Below are positions 35,601 through 48,000 of a stretch of DNA of 64,000 nt, one piece after another. Within the stretch, counting starts at the first letter, position 1, and each line of letters starts with the position of its first letter. The DNA lies in NCBI GenBank assembly GCA_037693485.1, contig CM075345.1, positions 113,389,501 to 113,453,500 on the forward strand, in the 5' to 3' direction. A model generated the notes under the pieces. It was given only the letters and a program-made list of their open reading frames with translations. It searched no databases and was not told the DNA's origin. This stretch comes from Kitagawia praeruptora (lineage: Eukaryota; Streptophyta; Magnoliopsida; Apiales; Apiaceae). A program made the translations under genes and the position numbers.

Positions 35601-37691
35601 ATAACCAAAGTCATACCTTTAAGGGGTTCGTTCGCGTTTAACCTCGATTCAAACATTTTTATAAAATCGGAAAACGATCCATTCGACATGTGGTTTTCTC
35701 CCACACCTTCCTTTTTACCTCTAATATTTAATTAATAAGATTCGCCACTGATTAAATGACATTTAAGGGAATCAATTTCAATTACGAACTTTCGTTTACG
35801 ATTTCGAACCACTTTTACGAATTTAATCATAACTCCTAAACCGTAAGTCCATTTCATACGATCTTTATATCAAAACGAAGCTTATAACATAATATACCTT
35901 GTCATGGCAGAATACGAAGCTAGTCAGTGAGTTATGGCTACTGTCAAATATGATTTCTTAAGGTTAACAAAAATTCGGCATTACGACGGCTATAAATCGA
36001 ACGTTCTAAAATCATAACGATTCCACAAAGCCACACCGGGCATCCAAACAACTTGTAAACATATTACATATCTCCAACTGTCCAAACTCATCTACTTTAC
36101 CAACATGATCATCACATCTCTTAAATCAAACAATCACTAAATAATCATGCTTAATCATGCTATTAACACATCTTATACTAAATCCATCAAGAGCATGCAA
36201 AATCTCAAAGTAAGATCTAGGGTTCATGAGGTTTATACCTTCCTTGGAGAGTGTTAAAGCCCTTTCTAAGCCTTGATCTAGTCCTTAGAACTCATTACAA
36301 CCTTAAACTAGCAAGAATCATCAAGAACATAGTTAGTGAATTTCGGATCTGCTATAACGCAGTTGAAAGATCATGAAACACGAGGGCCTTACCAAGGTTT
36401 TCTGGACAAGGCTTCTAAAGGAGAGTTGTAGAGCATCCAACCAGCTTTCCAAAAAGCTAAAGAACACCAAATTCCATTGAGTAATGAAGGCGATATGGCC
36501 GTTTGAAAATCATCACAGAAACTGCCAACAATCTGGACAGTTTGCTTCTTCAACTTGGGGAGATGATTTGCCTAGGCTATACTACTTTGATTGCTATGAA
36601 ATTTGAAGCGAATATTGCCCATGGAGTGGAGAGGTTGTGGTCCAAATTTGGTGATTTTATCATGGATGAAAATGGAGATATGAATTTTTCTCTCATGGCT
36701 GTTCTTGTTGAGCAGTTTTGAAAAAAATGGAGAGAATGTAGTTTGCTTGGCTTGTCTCTTGCTCTCATCTAATCTAATATGTATTATTGATATGTAAGGA
36801 TAATATCTAGTCCATAAAGCTACTTTAATAAAGGTAGTATGTCATGGATGATGAAATCAAGTGGACAAGTGTTGATGTTTTGGTGGTAAGATGAGAAAGT
36901 TATGCTAAGTACTAGTTTGATCCTAATTGATCTAGTTCCTTTGGTAACTACTTGGTTACTTGCCCTTATCCACTTGCACATGCATGTATCTTGATCCTCT
37001 TGCTTGTTCTTTGTCCGGTTATTACTCAATTCGTTGATCGTTCGAGGGAATAACTCATTCGTTTCTAGTTAGGGTTTTACCGAAAACCTTCTTAATAATT
37101 CTAATACTATTCTTCATCTTTCTTAATACTTCTCGAATTTAAATTCCTTAATTCCCTTTTATAAATCCTTAAGTCTTGCAGTGTCTAGGGAAATCTCGGA
37201 GAAAATAAAAGTGCTCTTTTTCTGAATCCGACAGCTTTTACATACACTTATTTTCCTCCTGGATCACTAATACGAACTCAGAAATCCGTTCCGAATACCG
37301 GGTATAACATTATTATAATAATATTCCAAATTCCACCAAAATCACTATTCATCACTTATTTTTATTTAATTCCTATAATTAGGAAAATGAACCTGGTTCA
37401 CCCTCGAGTGTTCCTTAACCTTTTTACGGAACCGCTGGGCTTATAATAGATATTGATTTGGATGACACAAGAATAATCTTACTTGGAGAAATCTTCTCAT
37501 ATTCTTAGGAGATAGATCATTCTTATCTATGTTGTCAACCAAAGGTATTCTGCATGACATATAATAATTGAATCCAAATCCATTCCATTCATTAAATAGA
37601 CAGTCGTTACATCGCAGTCATAACCACTATTCATTCCCATATTATTACATAATAAAAGTTTTAGTTCTACCCAAAAATCTGGGTTCTTACA
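32678..37691 (-). mobile_element. 5' LTR of element C (in element orientation)
   Basis: 5,014 bp, near-identical to 22141-27154, including the palindromic AT array at about 34217-34927. The promoter that would drive element C RNA should lie here on the minus strand; I did not identify a TATA box with confidence. Confidence 0.95.
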
Positions 37692-39259
37692 GTTTATGTT
37701 CTTTCAACTGTTGCTAATGATTGATTCAAGTATGCCTATTCTGTTCATGTTGATCATAAATCTTGCTATAAACCTATCCTTGCATGTACCCAGATTCCTG
37801 TTAACAACCATTTGCATGATCATGTAACTACCCAAAAATAGTATAATTCTTTCTAATTGCTTCTTGACCATATGTATCATAGAGACCTTCTTGATCAAAC
37901 CTAATTGACTGATGGATAAACCTACTTCTATTTTGACTTATGTCCGTAACTAGATGAACTTATGTTGACTTTAAAAATCTTATCAAATACAACTATGACC
38001 TGATCATTATCCTAAGACCTTATGTATCCTTCTTGATACCATTAAACCTTGTAAACTTGATCAATTGCCCAAAATATAATTGTATTGCACATCTTTGATC
38101 TTTGACGTTGAAATATTTCCACTATTCCCTGATCACTATCTTAAATACCTTTGAATCTATTTCTTCTTGATCCAGACTTGCAATCCTTATTCCTTCGATA
38201 TCAGAAGACTTGATCAAATCCCTAGACTTTTATCATTGCAAATCAAAATGTTTTATAAGTTAAAGTGTTTTCAAAACTAAGAGTTTTTCTAAGCCTTACT
38301 GTTTTTAAAGAGAATGTTTCATAAAAGGTTTGGGACTCCGGTATATGGTTTCTATGGATTCCTAAAGATTGGAGAGGCGTAAGAGATCGGCTGACGTCGA
38401 TCCAGCTATTTTTCAGTATGATATTATGTTGTAGTTCTGGTGGGACCAGTCCGGCATTTTTATAGGCCAATGTGTTGCCTCTTGGGAACCCTAGCTATCC
38501 TAATGAAAGGATTAATGACCAGAGGGACTGTTTGTCCGGTATAGGGACTTTACGTGGCTGATCACCAGTATTGTCCATGTCGTGTAAAACCTCCAATCAG
38601 TTTTAAAAGTGAATGATTAGGCTTTAAGTACTGTGAAATGAAATTGGTTTACCATTTGAAATGTCAATTGCTTTACACATATTCCGTTATCCAATGTTAT
38701 CCTGTCAATCAGTTGATATCCAGTTATTATCAAGTGCTAGTACTACTTCTGTTGCTTCCAGTTATACCTTTTACTATTCTATTATTGTTGGAAGCCAGCT
38801 TTATTCTTGTTGTTATCAGTTATATATTCTAGTTACTTGTTGAGCGTTAGCTCACTGTTATTCTAACCCTGTTGACAGTAGCTTGATAATCATGGTACGT
38901 ACGATCCAGACTACGAGGAAGCGCACTTCATATAACCCCACTGTGGTTTCTTTCGAGTTGCCATCACAGGTAGATGCACAGACAGCTCAGTGAGGAGGAT
39001 TTTAGAGTTGGTTTCTGAGAACTTGTAGTGTGAGGATATTTGAACTAAGGGTTTGTAATAACTATATTTTATTCTGGTTTGTAATAATAAGTTAGTTAGA
39101 CGTTGGCTGCTTGTTTCATATCATTACCTGTTAAAGATCCAGGTGAGTAGTATTGGGTCAGTCATCATGCTATATCTATATCTATATACTTTTAGGTTGT
39201 TTGTATCTAGTGTGTTAGTGACTCCCCGATTTAGACCCCAGATTGGGAGGGCGTCGCAT
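37692..39259 (+). mobile_element. Distal part of the older interrupted LTR-like sequence
   Basis: This continues the sequence broken at 22140 by element C. Near 38840 it has TTGTTGAGCGTTAGCTCACT, matching the position and wording of TTGCTGAGCTATAGTTGCTC in element D's LTR (about 54650). Its end near 39225-39259 (ACCCCAGATTGGGAGGGCGT) resembles D's LTR end (ACCCCGGATCTGGGGGCGT). No primer-binding site or internal region follows, so it is a solo or truncated LTR. Small frames at 38243-38843 are unsupported. Confidence 0.5.
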
Positions 39260-39559
39260 TACATATACTCTTACACTAACAAATAAAATCCAAACTAATT
39301 TACTTCCTAACATGGGAGATGATCTTTCACAAACAAGGGGGCATAGCACAAAGCAAATACCACCCAAATTTAAACAAGAAACGCAAGGTAATAAGCGTAT
39401 GCTACACAAAATGGTCAAACACACACAAATTGACTTGTCATGACTATATGTGTCCCACTACTCCGGCAACATGCCTATGCTATTTATACACCGCATATAT
39501 AGGAAGTACCAAACACGAGATTATCCACTCGCGATAGATGTATACGAACTCCCAAATCA
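39260..39559. other. Unassigned DNA, no gene seen
   Basis: The overlapping short frames at 39215-39537 on both strands have no recognisable domain. No repeat is seen. Confidence 0.4.
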
Positions 39560-39835
39560 TCTATACTCTTTATTAATGTGAAAACCCATGTTTTAACGGT
39601 ACGCAATAGTACCAAAGTACCAAAATACCAAATTTGGTTATAACTAATTCTTAATTTTTTTTAGCTTCACCTCAGGTTCGATTCCTTACAACTATATAAT
39701 TATAAAGATTTTTTTTTAGCATTATCTTGGATTCTATTCTCTATAACTACATAATTAAATAGTATATTAATATTAATATTTCAATCTCGATGTGTGTTCA
39801 ATCTGTGCCTGTGCTTCGCACGGGTTATCGGCTAG
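39560..39835 (+). mobile_element. Short non-autonomous Helitron
   Basis: The 276-bp element starts TCTATACTCTTTATTAATG after an A and ends GGCTAG before a T, as expected for Helitrons inserted between A and T with a CTAG terminus. A short GC-rich hairpin (CCTGTGC-TTC-GCACGGG, one G-T pair) lies about ten bases before the end. No helicase gene is present. Confidence 0.8.
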
Positions 39836-39836
39836 T

Positions 39837-39922
<86 letters not shown>
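39837..39922. repeat. TA microsatellite beside the Helitron
   Basis: More than 35 TA units start within a few bases of the Helitron 3' end. The repeated Tyr-Ile frames over it on both strands are artefacts. Confidence 0.9.
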
Positions 39923-39924
<2 letters not shown>

Positions 39925-40451
39925 ATCTATAATCAAAAACACAATGCTCAAATGTCACAAACAAAAATATATTACAAAATAGACTAAGGATGAAAAAATC
40001 AGACCAAACCAGTTATGAAAATTTGAAATTTACACTATGAAGATAAATCCAAATTAAAAAGTACAAAACATGAAAATCATAGGAAATTCTAAGACCTTTC
40101 TAGAAAGATAAGGCGCGTTAACAATGAACAAACAACAAACTCAGAAAATAGATATTTGCGGATAATAGAACAGAATCAGCCCCTGATCAGTTTAGTCTTT
40201 TAATATTTAAGACATCACAATCACAAAAATAGCCAGCGGAATATACGAACAAAACCATACGATAAATAATGAATTTTACACAAATTTTACAAGAATCCTA
40301 ATATGTAGAGGAATAACAAATTACGAAGAGACAAACGAAGATATCCGTACCTTAAACTCTAATAATTATGGATGATGCTCAAGAAATCGATACTGATGAT
40401 GCTCCTACATTCCTTTAGGTTCCCACCTAGTACTCATACCTGATACCTCCC
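39923..40451. other. AT-rich DNA, no gene seen
   Basis: I found neither ORF nor recognisable repeat in this stretch. Confidence 0.5.
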
Positions 40452-40557
40452 ATGTTTAGTACAATACCATCAAACCGCTAAAATTGTATAAATAATTTCC
40501 TCGTACTTTATTTTTTGTGATTCTGAATTATCATGCATTGTAAAAACCCTCCTATGT
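40452..40557. repeat. First copy of a ~102-bp tandem duplication split by element B
   Basis: The sequence from ATGTTTAGTACAATACC at 40452 recurs from about 51417 just beyond element B, with about seven differences. Before insertion the two copies were head to tail. Confidence 0.8.
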
Positions 40558-41720
40558 TGTTAGGTCCGGAATAACGTAGAAGGGGGGTTGAATACGTTAT
40601 TTAAAAATATTTCGATTTTTTATGTGGATATGAAATCAAAAATACTAAATCGAAATAACACAACTGTGTGGGAAATATCTTTAAATAGATAAAACCCGGA
40701 GGTTTGCTACACAATCTAATCCTATATATGGATCAGCTACAAAATCAAACACTCCTAGGATAGTTTAGGCACGAGGACCTTCTACCTGACACTTCCTGAA
40801 AGCGGGCTAAGTCGGCTTTCCTACTAGATGGACTATCTAGCAGCTTACACAGAGAAGATATAAGAAAGAGAAGAGAAAGTTGTGTGTTGAGGTGTGTTTT
40901 GAAATGAAATACAACAGGCCTATTTATAGGAAAATAGAAAATTACTATGCTACATAGTAACCCACTAAATTACGTAAGGGATGATGAAACGAGCCGCCTG
41001 CTGCTTTGAATTCTTCAGCCAGTCGCCTGCTGCTTTGAATTCTTCAGTAAACAAAATTTCTTCAGACAACAAAATTCTTTAGGTGGGACCCTGATGTTTA
41101 CTTTTCAGAATTTTGTGTTTTGCTGATAGAAATATTTTTGTTTTTTATGAATAGTACTTTCGGGTACTATTCATGAATAGTAATTTTGGTACTATTTATA
41201 TGAATAGTACTATTCATATGAATATTGATTTCGGTTACTATTCATGTGAATAGTGATTTCGGTTACTATTCATATGAATAGTGATTTTGAATACTATTCA
41301 TTTTCCTCTTAATTTGACATCCTTAAATATGCAGCTTCCAAAATGGAGGATATCAATACTGCTCTAAACTCAATCATACCTCTTAACAGTTTTTCTGAGT
41401 TAGATACTTTGATTCCTTTGTGAAGTGTTGACGCCTAATGCAACTGGTCTGGTTCACAGACGACTAACATTCACTCATGGTCTTTGTATCATGTCTTTAA
41501 GACCACTGTAATCTTTTGGCCCTTCAACTGAATCATCTGTACATCTTATTCTGTCACTGAGGCTTGATCATGTTAATGAACTTCTTTCAGCGACTTGATC
41601 CTTGTTGATGCCTGTTCTTTAACTTTCACGATCCCTGTATAGAGTTAATATTATTTATCTTTTATCCTAGTTGAGTTATATATGTCCTCTATTACATATT
41701 ACATTACATTATGCTTTACA
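40558..41720 (-). mobile_element. 3' LTR of element B (in element orientation)
   Basis: 1,163 bp, same length as the partner at 50253-51415. It contains a palindromic repeat near 41145-41310 built from TACTATTCATATGAATAGT-type units. Confidence 0.95.
41145..41310. repeat. Palindromic repeat in the element B LTR
   Basis: Around six ACTATTCAT or ATGAATAGT half-sites alternate, with GATTTCGGTT-type spacers, forming nested palindromes. The matching copy in the other LTR is at about 50840-51000. Confidence 0.8.
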
Positions 41721-41737
41721 ATCTCCCCCTATTTGAT
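41721..41737 (-). other. Polypurine tract of element B
   Basis: On the minus strand CAAATAGGGGGAGAT directly precedes the LTR TG. This fits copia plus-strand priming and confirms orientation. Confidence 0.85.
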
Positions 41738-41946
41738 TGTTAGGGTTTGACAAGCAAATACCTAGAGGATAACTCAACTGATACAAATAAAATACAAAGA
41801 TAAATAATATTAAAGTGCATTCTGGATCATATATATACATTTTCCAGATTTCTAAAATTAAATCAAGTGCAAGACAATTGTTCCTCTAGACTGAACATAT
41901 CTTCAAGTTTGCCTTGCTTTCTTTCCACATAGCACTAATACTCCCT

Positions 41947-43941
41947 TTAGCTTTTCTTTTCCCAAAATAAAGTTAATTCCGTGTCAACAACCTTTTCCTT
42001 GCCCTTATGCCTAGTAGATTTTTCTTGATTATCCACCTTCTCCCCCTCAGTTGGGTTATCCTCCAGAGTAGTAGGATGTGGAGTTGGTAAATTAGACGAA
42101 TCTATCTTCCCCAAGGAATGAATTGCATGACTAAACTGGGATGCCATGGAACTTAATTGAACCTGGAATGCATCATGTTGAATAAGTTGCAAATTTTTTA
42201 TTTCTCCAATGGACTTACAAATATTTGACAACTCTTTCTCCATTGTTTGGACCCGTGTAAGGAGTCTGCTATATTCCTTTCTGGTTACAGGTGCATGTGG
42301 TTGAGTAGGTTGCTCACTTGTACGTTCTGCAGGTGTTTCACTCAACACTCTATATTCACTCGGTTTAGTGGTTTGGGTGACATTTACATGTTATGTTCAT
42401 GTTTCCCTCAACTCTCCTCCAGAGCTTCCACCGATATGTGTACCTGCAAATGAAATCATCCTAGCCCCTTTTTCAGAGGTCACGGATGGTGCAATGAAAG
42501 TTCGTGAGCTTCCGTCCTCGCGTGAAGCGAGTTGCGGACCACTGGTAAAGAGTGGTAAATCTCGAAAGAGATCCAGAGATTTTCCCTCTGGGAGGTTAAA
42601 CTTTAATCGATTAAATGGCACAAAACCCAAGTTTCCCTCTTATGTCTGTGAAGACACTTGGTTCATAAAAGAACCTCCTACTAATGGATCTTTCCGTAAA
42701 ATGGAAGATTCACTAGTTGCTCCCGTCAATTCAACCTTATTTATATTTTCACTCATTGGATAAGAAAGAATTGTTTCACTAACAGTTGTCGTTACCTCAG
42801 ATTTATTGGGTTTACTCCGTTTAGAATGAGGTAGAGCAGCTAATGTAACTAACTCCTTATGTGGTGCTGCTGAGGCACTATCTCCCTCAATAATGTGAAT
42901 GAGTGGCCGTTTAAGTGACAAATGAGGTGTAGGAGTTTGTTGTGTTTGCATTTGTAGAATGGGTTCTTCGACCTGTGTTAGAGTCGGTGGGATTTCCTGC
43001 TCTTGGTCGGGTAAGATGGCCACTAGGGGCTGTAGAAACTGTATTTCCTGTGACACAATAGGGAATACAGAGGTTGGAATGGCAGGGATTGAAATATTAC
43101 CTTGTCGTATACCTGCTCTCACTGGTCGTGGTAACAACGGAAGTGGGACAGTCTTTAGATATTCAGTTAGGACTGTAGGCACATCCGTATATTTCTTTTT
43201 GCTTATGTAATTAATTACATTCGTCTTCATAGAAGAACATTTCACCTTTTGACCATTTTCCAAGTGTACCCTGTCTTCATCATTCAAAAAATCATTTAGT
43301 ATTAACTGTAGAAACCTTGGATATAGACATTTGACATTTTGAGTCCAAACATCTCTTGTTCCCAAGCGTTTCATTTTTAAAATGATTTGACCAAGCACTA
43401 TTTTTCCAAAATTAATCCTCAAATTATTGGCGACCGCATACCCTATTATTTGAATAAATTCAGGTATTCGATCTTGATTTGTTCTATATGAGGAAAAAAC
43501 ATGGTTAAGAATGTGAAAGAAGAAATTCCAGTACTGGGTTAGAAATGTTCTAGAAAGATTACCAGTATTGAAATTGCCATCTTGGTACCTTATAAAACGA
43601 AAGAACATTTCAATCTGTTCAGGTGTAGGATCAGAAACGAGATTTTCCATAGGAAAATGAAGAATTCGATTAACATCTCATTCAGTGACCCTAATCGACC
43701 TACCAAATAGTCGATATGTGAATGCACACCCGTCCTGTCCAGAAGTGTTAACTGCACTACAATATAGTTCACGCAATGCATCATGGTTAAGCTGCGCTTG
43801 TGTAACTAAAGCATAGCAAATTAATGAATGTTCATTCAGAAATTGTGTCCAAGCCCGAAATTGCTCATCCTGAATGGTTTCGATTTGCTGAATGGAAACA
43901 GGATTAACTTTAGCAATTAAAAAGCTTCCCTGCAATGCCAT
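41947..43941 (-). pseudogene. Env-like accessory ORF of element B
   Basis: One reading frame runs from the ATG at 43941 (MALQGSF) to a stop at 41947, about 660 codons, broken by four in-frame stops. These are a TGA at 43678-43680, a TAA at 42640-42642, and a TGA and a TAA near 42390-42400. The N-terminal half has an FLTQYWNFFFHILNHV segment and a YPRFLQLILNDFLNDED segment. This architecture is familiar from the extra 3' ORF of plant SIRE-type copia elements. A Pro/Ser/Thr-rich region follows, then a C-terminal coiled-coil segment (RLLTRVQTMEKELSNICKSI). No clear signal peptide is seen. It is called env-like because of position only; its function is unestablished. Confidence 0.75.
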
Positions 43942-44666
43942 TTTCAAAACTTTGAGGAAACTCAAAAACAAGGGTTAGTTTTTATAAAGGATGATGTATA
44001 AATCAAGAATATGAAATCCGATCTAAAAACCACCAGCTAGATTGAGAGATATTTTCGATCAAAGCTCGGAATATTCAGCAATTGTGTGTATATGCTCTGT
44101 AGATCTGAAAAATGATGATGTTAAACACAAACAAAAACTCATCATTTATAAGGTTTCAAGTAATAGTGGGTTAGGTGTAATAGTGACAGGTTATGTTTGA
44201 AAAATAACACCGCTCAATTATTTCTCACCTAACTACCTAATTAGCCGAAAAAACATCTTATCACCGAAACCTGTCGGCCGAAAAAACATCTTATCGCCGA
44301 AACCTATCAGCCTATACACATACACATATTTAATACTTCTAATTATTATGGATTTAAAAATAATCACACAGTAAATCAAGAATTAATCCACAATAATCAG
44401 ATAAACTCACAATTAAATAGACATAAAATTAACAAAATATCATTAATTGATATATGTCAATAAAATATTTATTTAATTATGCTACAATTAACTCAATTAT
44501 TTACTAACTAATTACCATAAAATATAGCATTTATAAGCGTGGTAATTAATATAGAGATAACTATAATATGAGGACTGGATGCAAAATAATTTCACAAGTC
44601 CTAAACATATGGACATTTAAAATACATGTGAACTTATAACAAATTGCAGTTATTGATTATCCAAAA
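43942..44666 (-). other. Element B spacer between pol and env-like ORF
   Basis: The spacer is noncoding and AT-rich. It contains two head-to-tail copies of a 33-bp unit starting GCCGAAAAAACATCTTATC at 44244 and 44277. Confidence 0.7.
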
Positions 44667-45242
44667 TTAATTAGACGGATTTAACATCCCAAGTTCACCA
44701 ACTAAACTGGAGAAAGTGGATTCATCCAGTGGTTTAGTAAAGATGTCTGCAATTTGTTCATTTGTGGGAACAAAATATAATACCATAGTTCCATTCATGA
44801 CATGCTCTCGTAAGAAATGATACCTGATATCAATGTGCTTAGTCTTGGTGTGTTGAACTGGATTGTTGGCAATGGCAATGGCACTCGTGTTGTCGCATAG
44901 AATTGGAATTTTGTCCAACATGAGTCCATAGTCCTGAAGTTGATTCCTCATCCACAGGATCTGAGCACAACAACTACCTGCCGTAATGTATTCTGCTTCG
45001 GTTGTCGAGGTAGATACTGAGTGTTGCTTCTTGCTGTACCAAGATACCAACCTTCTTCCTAGAAACTGACAGCTTCCAGAAGTACTTTTTCGATCAATCT
45101 TACAACCTGCGAAGTCAGAATCTGTATAGCCAATTAGGTCAAAACCTGTTCATTTAGGGTACCAAATCCCAAGATTGGGGGTTCCCTTAAGGTAGCTAAA
45201 AATACGTTTAACAGCTATAAGATGTGACTCTTTAGGGTTAGC
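44667..45242 (-). pseudogene. pol: Element B RNase H (C-terminal pol, interrupted)
   Basis: On the minus strand this continues the RT frame after the TAG at 45243. It is in phase but contains a further stop near 45150 in the WYPK*TGFDL region; the part from 45050 onward is open. Copia RNase H motifs are visible: TDSDFAG (near 45115), STTEAEYI, CDNTSAI and HIDIRYHF, ending with IADIFTKPL about 30 residues before the stop at 44667. It would degrade the RNA strand during reverse transcription. Confidence 0.85.
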
Positions 45243-46002
45243 CTAGAATCTAGCACATAGACAAGTTGCGAATATAATATCTGGTCTACTAGCAGTTAAG
45301 TACAAGAGAGAGCCGATCATACCTCGATACTTCGTGATGTCAACTGAATTACCAGATTTGTCTTCATCAAGCTTGATTGCAGTTGGCATCGGGGTCTTGG
45401 CAGTAGCTGCTTCTTCCATCCCATATTTCTTCAGAAGATCCTTTATGTATTTTGACTGGTAGATGAAAATACCATCAGGCTTCTGAACAACTTGAAGTCC
45501 AAGGAAGAAGGACAACTCACCCATCATGCTCATCTCGTACCTACTCTGCATTAGCTTAGCAAATCTCTTGCATAGCAAATCATTAGTAGAACCAAATATT
45601 ATATCATCCACATATACTTGCACCAGAATTATATCATTTTTATGCTTTTTATGAAAGAGAGTTTTGTCGATGATACCTCTTGTAAAACCATTTTCAAGTA
45701 AGAACTTGGAGAGAGTATCATACCATGTTTGAGGGGCTTGCTTGAGACCATAGAGAGCTTTGAAGAGAAAGTACACAAAACCTTCAAATTCCTTGTCTTC
45801 GAACCCAGGGGGTTGTTCAACATAGACTTCTTCTTCTAGATCTCCGTTCAAAAATGCACTCTTCACATCCATCTGAAAAACATTAAAGTTGGAGTGTGCA
45901 GCAAATGCTAAGAACATCCTGATTGCTTCAAGCCTTGTAACTGGAGCATAGGTTTCATCATAATCAATTCCCTCTTCTTGAGAGTAACCCTTTTGCTACC
46001 AA
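45243..46002 (-). pseudogene. pol: Element B reverse transcriptase, main part (frameshifted)
   Basis: The open part runs from 45917 to 45243 and includes FQMDVKSAFLNG, LYGLKQAP and the intact catalytic block YVDDIIFGS near 45610. It is out of phase with the upstream protease-integrase frame because of an apparent one-base insertion near 45985. It ends in a TAG at 45243 where related elements have a Gln-type codon followed by ANPKESH. The catalytic aspartates are intact, but the frame cannot give a full polyprotein. Confidence 0.88.
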
Positions 46003-47952
46003 TCAAGCCTTGTTCCTCGTAACAATACCATTTTCATCCAGTTTATTTCTAAACACCCATCTAGTGCCAATTACAGATTTATCTTTTGATCTTGGCACCA
46101 GCTTCCATACTTTCTGCCTTTCGAACTGATTGAGTTCTTCCTGCATTGCAGTTACCCAATCTGGATCATCAAGATCTTCATCAACCTTTTTAGGTTCAAT
46201 TTGAGATAAAAATCCTGCGAAATTGCATTCATTCTGTGTTGCTCTTTTAGTCTGTACACCCGTGTCCGGTTCACCAATGATCTGTTCAAAGGGATGCGCT
46301 CTACTCCATACCCTTTGTCTCGGCAGATTTGATCTTGATGATTCCCCAAGTTCATAATTGTGTTGAGAGTGATGACTAGTAGATCCAAAATCATTGTTTG
46401 CTCCCCCTGAGCTGTTGCTTTCAAAGTTTGATGAATCAGAGTTTAATGAATCATTAGTAGCAGATGCATTCTTTGATGTTTCTTCACTTGATTGGGGTTC
46501 ATTTTCATCGTTCACTTGCTCCCCCTCAACATGTGCTACAGTCTGATCTACTTGTATAGATTGAACAATATTGTCTGAAAGAGTATCAGAATCTTGTAGA
46601 TCAACATTTATTTCTTCATTCTCAAATCTCAGCTGGTCATGTTCATCAAAATCTTCAAGTCCTGTTATCTTCTTATCATCAAAAGACACATGGATAGATT
46701 CCATGACCACTTTTGTTCTCAGATTGTAGACTCTGAATGCTTTTGTGGATAGTGGGTATCCAACAAAGATTCCTTCATCAGCTTTTAAATCAAATTTGGA
46801 AAGCTGTTCTGGATGAGTCTTAAGAACAAAACACTTACATCCAAACACGTAAAAGTACTTCAGGTTCGGCTTCTTATTTTTCACCATCTCATATGGTGTT
46901 TTACCATGCTTGTTTATGAGTGTAGCATTCTGTGTGAAACAAGCAGCTTGCACAGCTTCAGCCCAGAAGTAAGTTGGCAGCTTTGCTTCATCAAGCATGG
47001 TCCTTGCTGCTTCTATGAGAGTCCTGTTTTTTCTCTCTACTACTCCATTTTGTTGTGGAGTTCCAGGTGTAGGGAATTCTTGCTTTATTCCATTTTCTTT
47101 ACAAAACTCTTCCATGACTTCATTCTTGAACTCAGTGCCATTATCACTCCTTATGATTTTCACTGTATGCTTAGATCCTTTGTCCAGTTGTCTGACATGC
47201 TCTGTTAAGATTGATGCAGTTTCTTCTTTCTTGTGCATGAAATATACCCATGTATATCTGGTGTATTCATCAACAATAACCAAAGCATATCTTTTCTTTC
47301 CAATAGACATTATATTTACTGGACCAAATAAATCAACATGCAATAAGTGATATGGCTCAAGAATTGAGGATTCAGTCTTACTTTTGAATGAAGCTTTCCT
47401 TTGTTTTACCTTTTGACATAAGTCACATAGGCCATCTGGAATAAAAACTGATTTGGGCAATCCTCTCACAAGATCTTTCTTCACTAGCTCATTAATGCTG
47501 TTGAAATTCAGATGAGAAAGTCTCTTGTGCCAATCCCAGCTTTCTTCAATTGATGCTCTACTCAGTAGACAGATTGCAGAGCCATCAGAGTTTGTTGAAA
47601 GCTTGGCTTCATAAATGTTACCATGCCTGTATCCCTTCAGAACAACTTTTCCTGTAGATTTGCTTACAACTTCACCGTGTTCTTCAAAGAAATCCACATG
47701 ATAACCTTTGTCACAGATTTGACTCACACTTAGCAGATTATGTTTGAATCCTGAGACTAGAGCTACAGTTTCAATGATGACATTCCCAAGATTGATATTG
47801 CCATATCCCAGAGTCCTTCCTATGTTGCCATCTCTATAAGAAACACTTGGGCCAGCTTTCTCCACAAATTCTGATTGTAGAGCTTTATTTCCAGTCATGT
47901 GTCCTGAGCATCCACTGTCCAGAACAAGGATATTTTTCCTGTTACCCTGCAA
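46003..47952 (-). pseudogene. pol: Element B protease, integrase and start of RT
   Basis: This is a 649-codon open stretch. The protease active site DSGCSGHMTG lies near 47920. The GAG-pre-integrase finger follows (HKRLSHLNF..CDLCQKVK, about 47505-47400). The integrase core has HVDLFGPVN, RSDNGTEF and QQNGVVERKNRT. A long acidic linker (about 46660-46230) precedes the RT start (WKLVPRSKDKSVIGTRWVF). The frame stops at 46003 with a TGA where CGA (Arg) is expected in RNKARLVA, a CpG-type transition. Integrase preceding RT is diagnostic for Ty1/copia. Confidence 0.92.
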
Positions 47953-48000
47953 TCAAAAAGACCACTAATGATTAGTTTTAAGGACCCAAACTTTCTTGGA

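Larger units (their letters stand above)
22141..37691 (-). mobile_element. Element C: chromovirus-derived element with 5-kb LTRs and decayed interior
   Basis: This 15,551-bp element has direct LTRs at 22141-27154 and 32678-37691 and the target duplication GTTTA on both sides (22136-22140, 37692-37696). On the minus strand the LTR opens TGTAAGAACCC and ends with GTGTTACA. The primer-binding site beside 32678 and the polypurine tract beside 27154 prove minus orientation. The LTRs are the same length and differ at about eleven positions by eye, so insertion is very recent. Yet the 5.5-kb interior has no ORF above about 130 codons; only eroded chromovirus pol similarity remains. It is therefore a non-autonomous element presumably mobilised by enzymes from a relative. 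Confidence 0.92.

Noticed and set aside
39773..39987. Tyr-Ile repeat ORFs on both strands
   Set aside because: Translation of a TA microsatellite.
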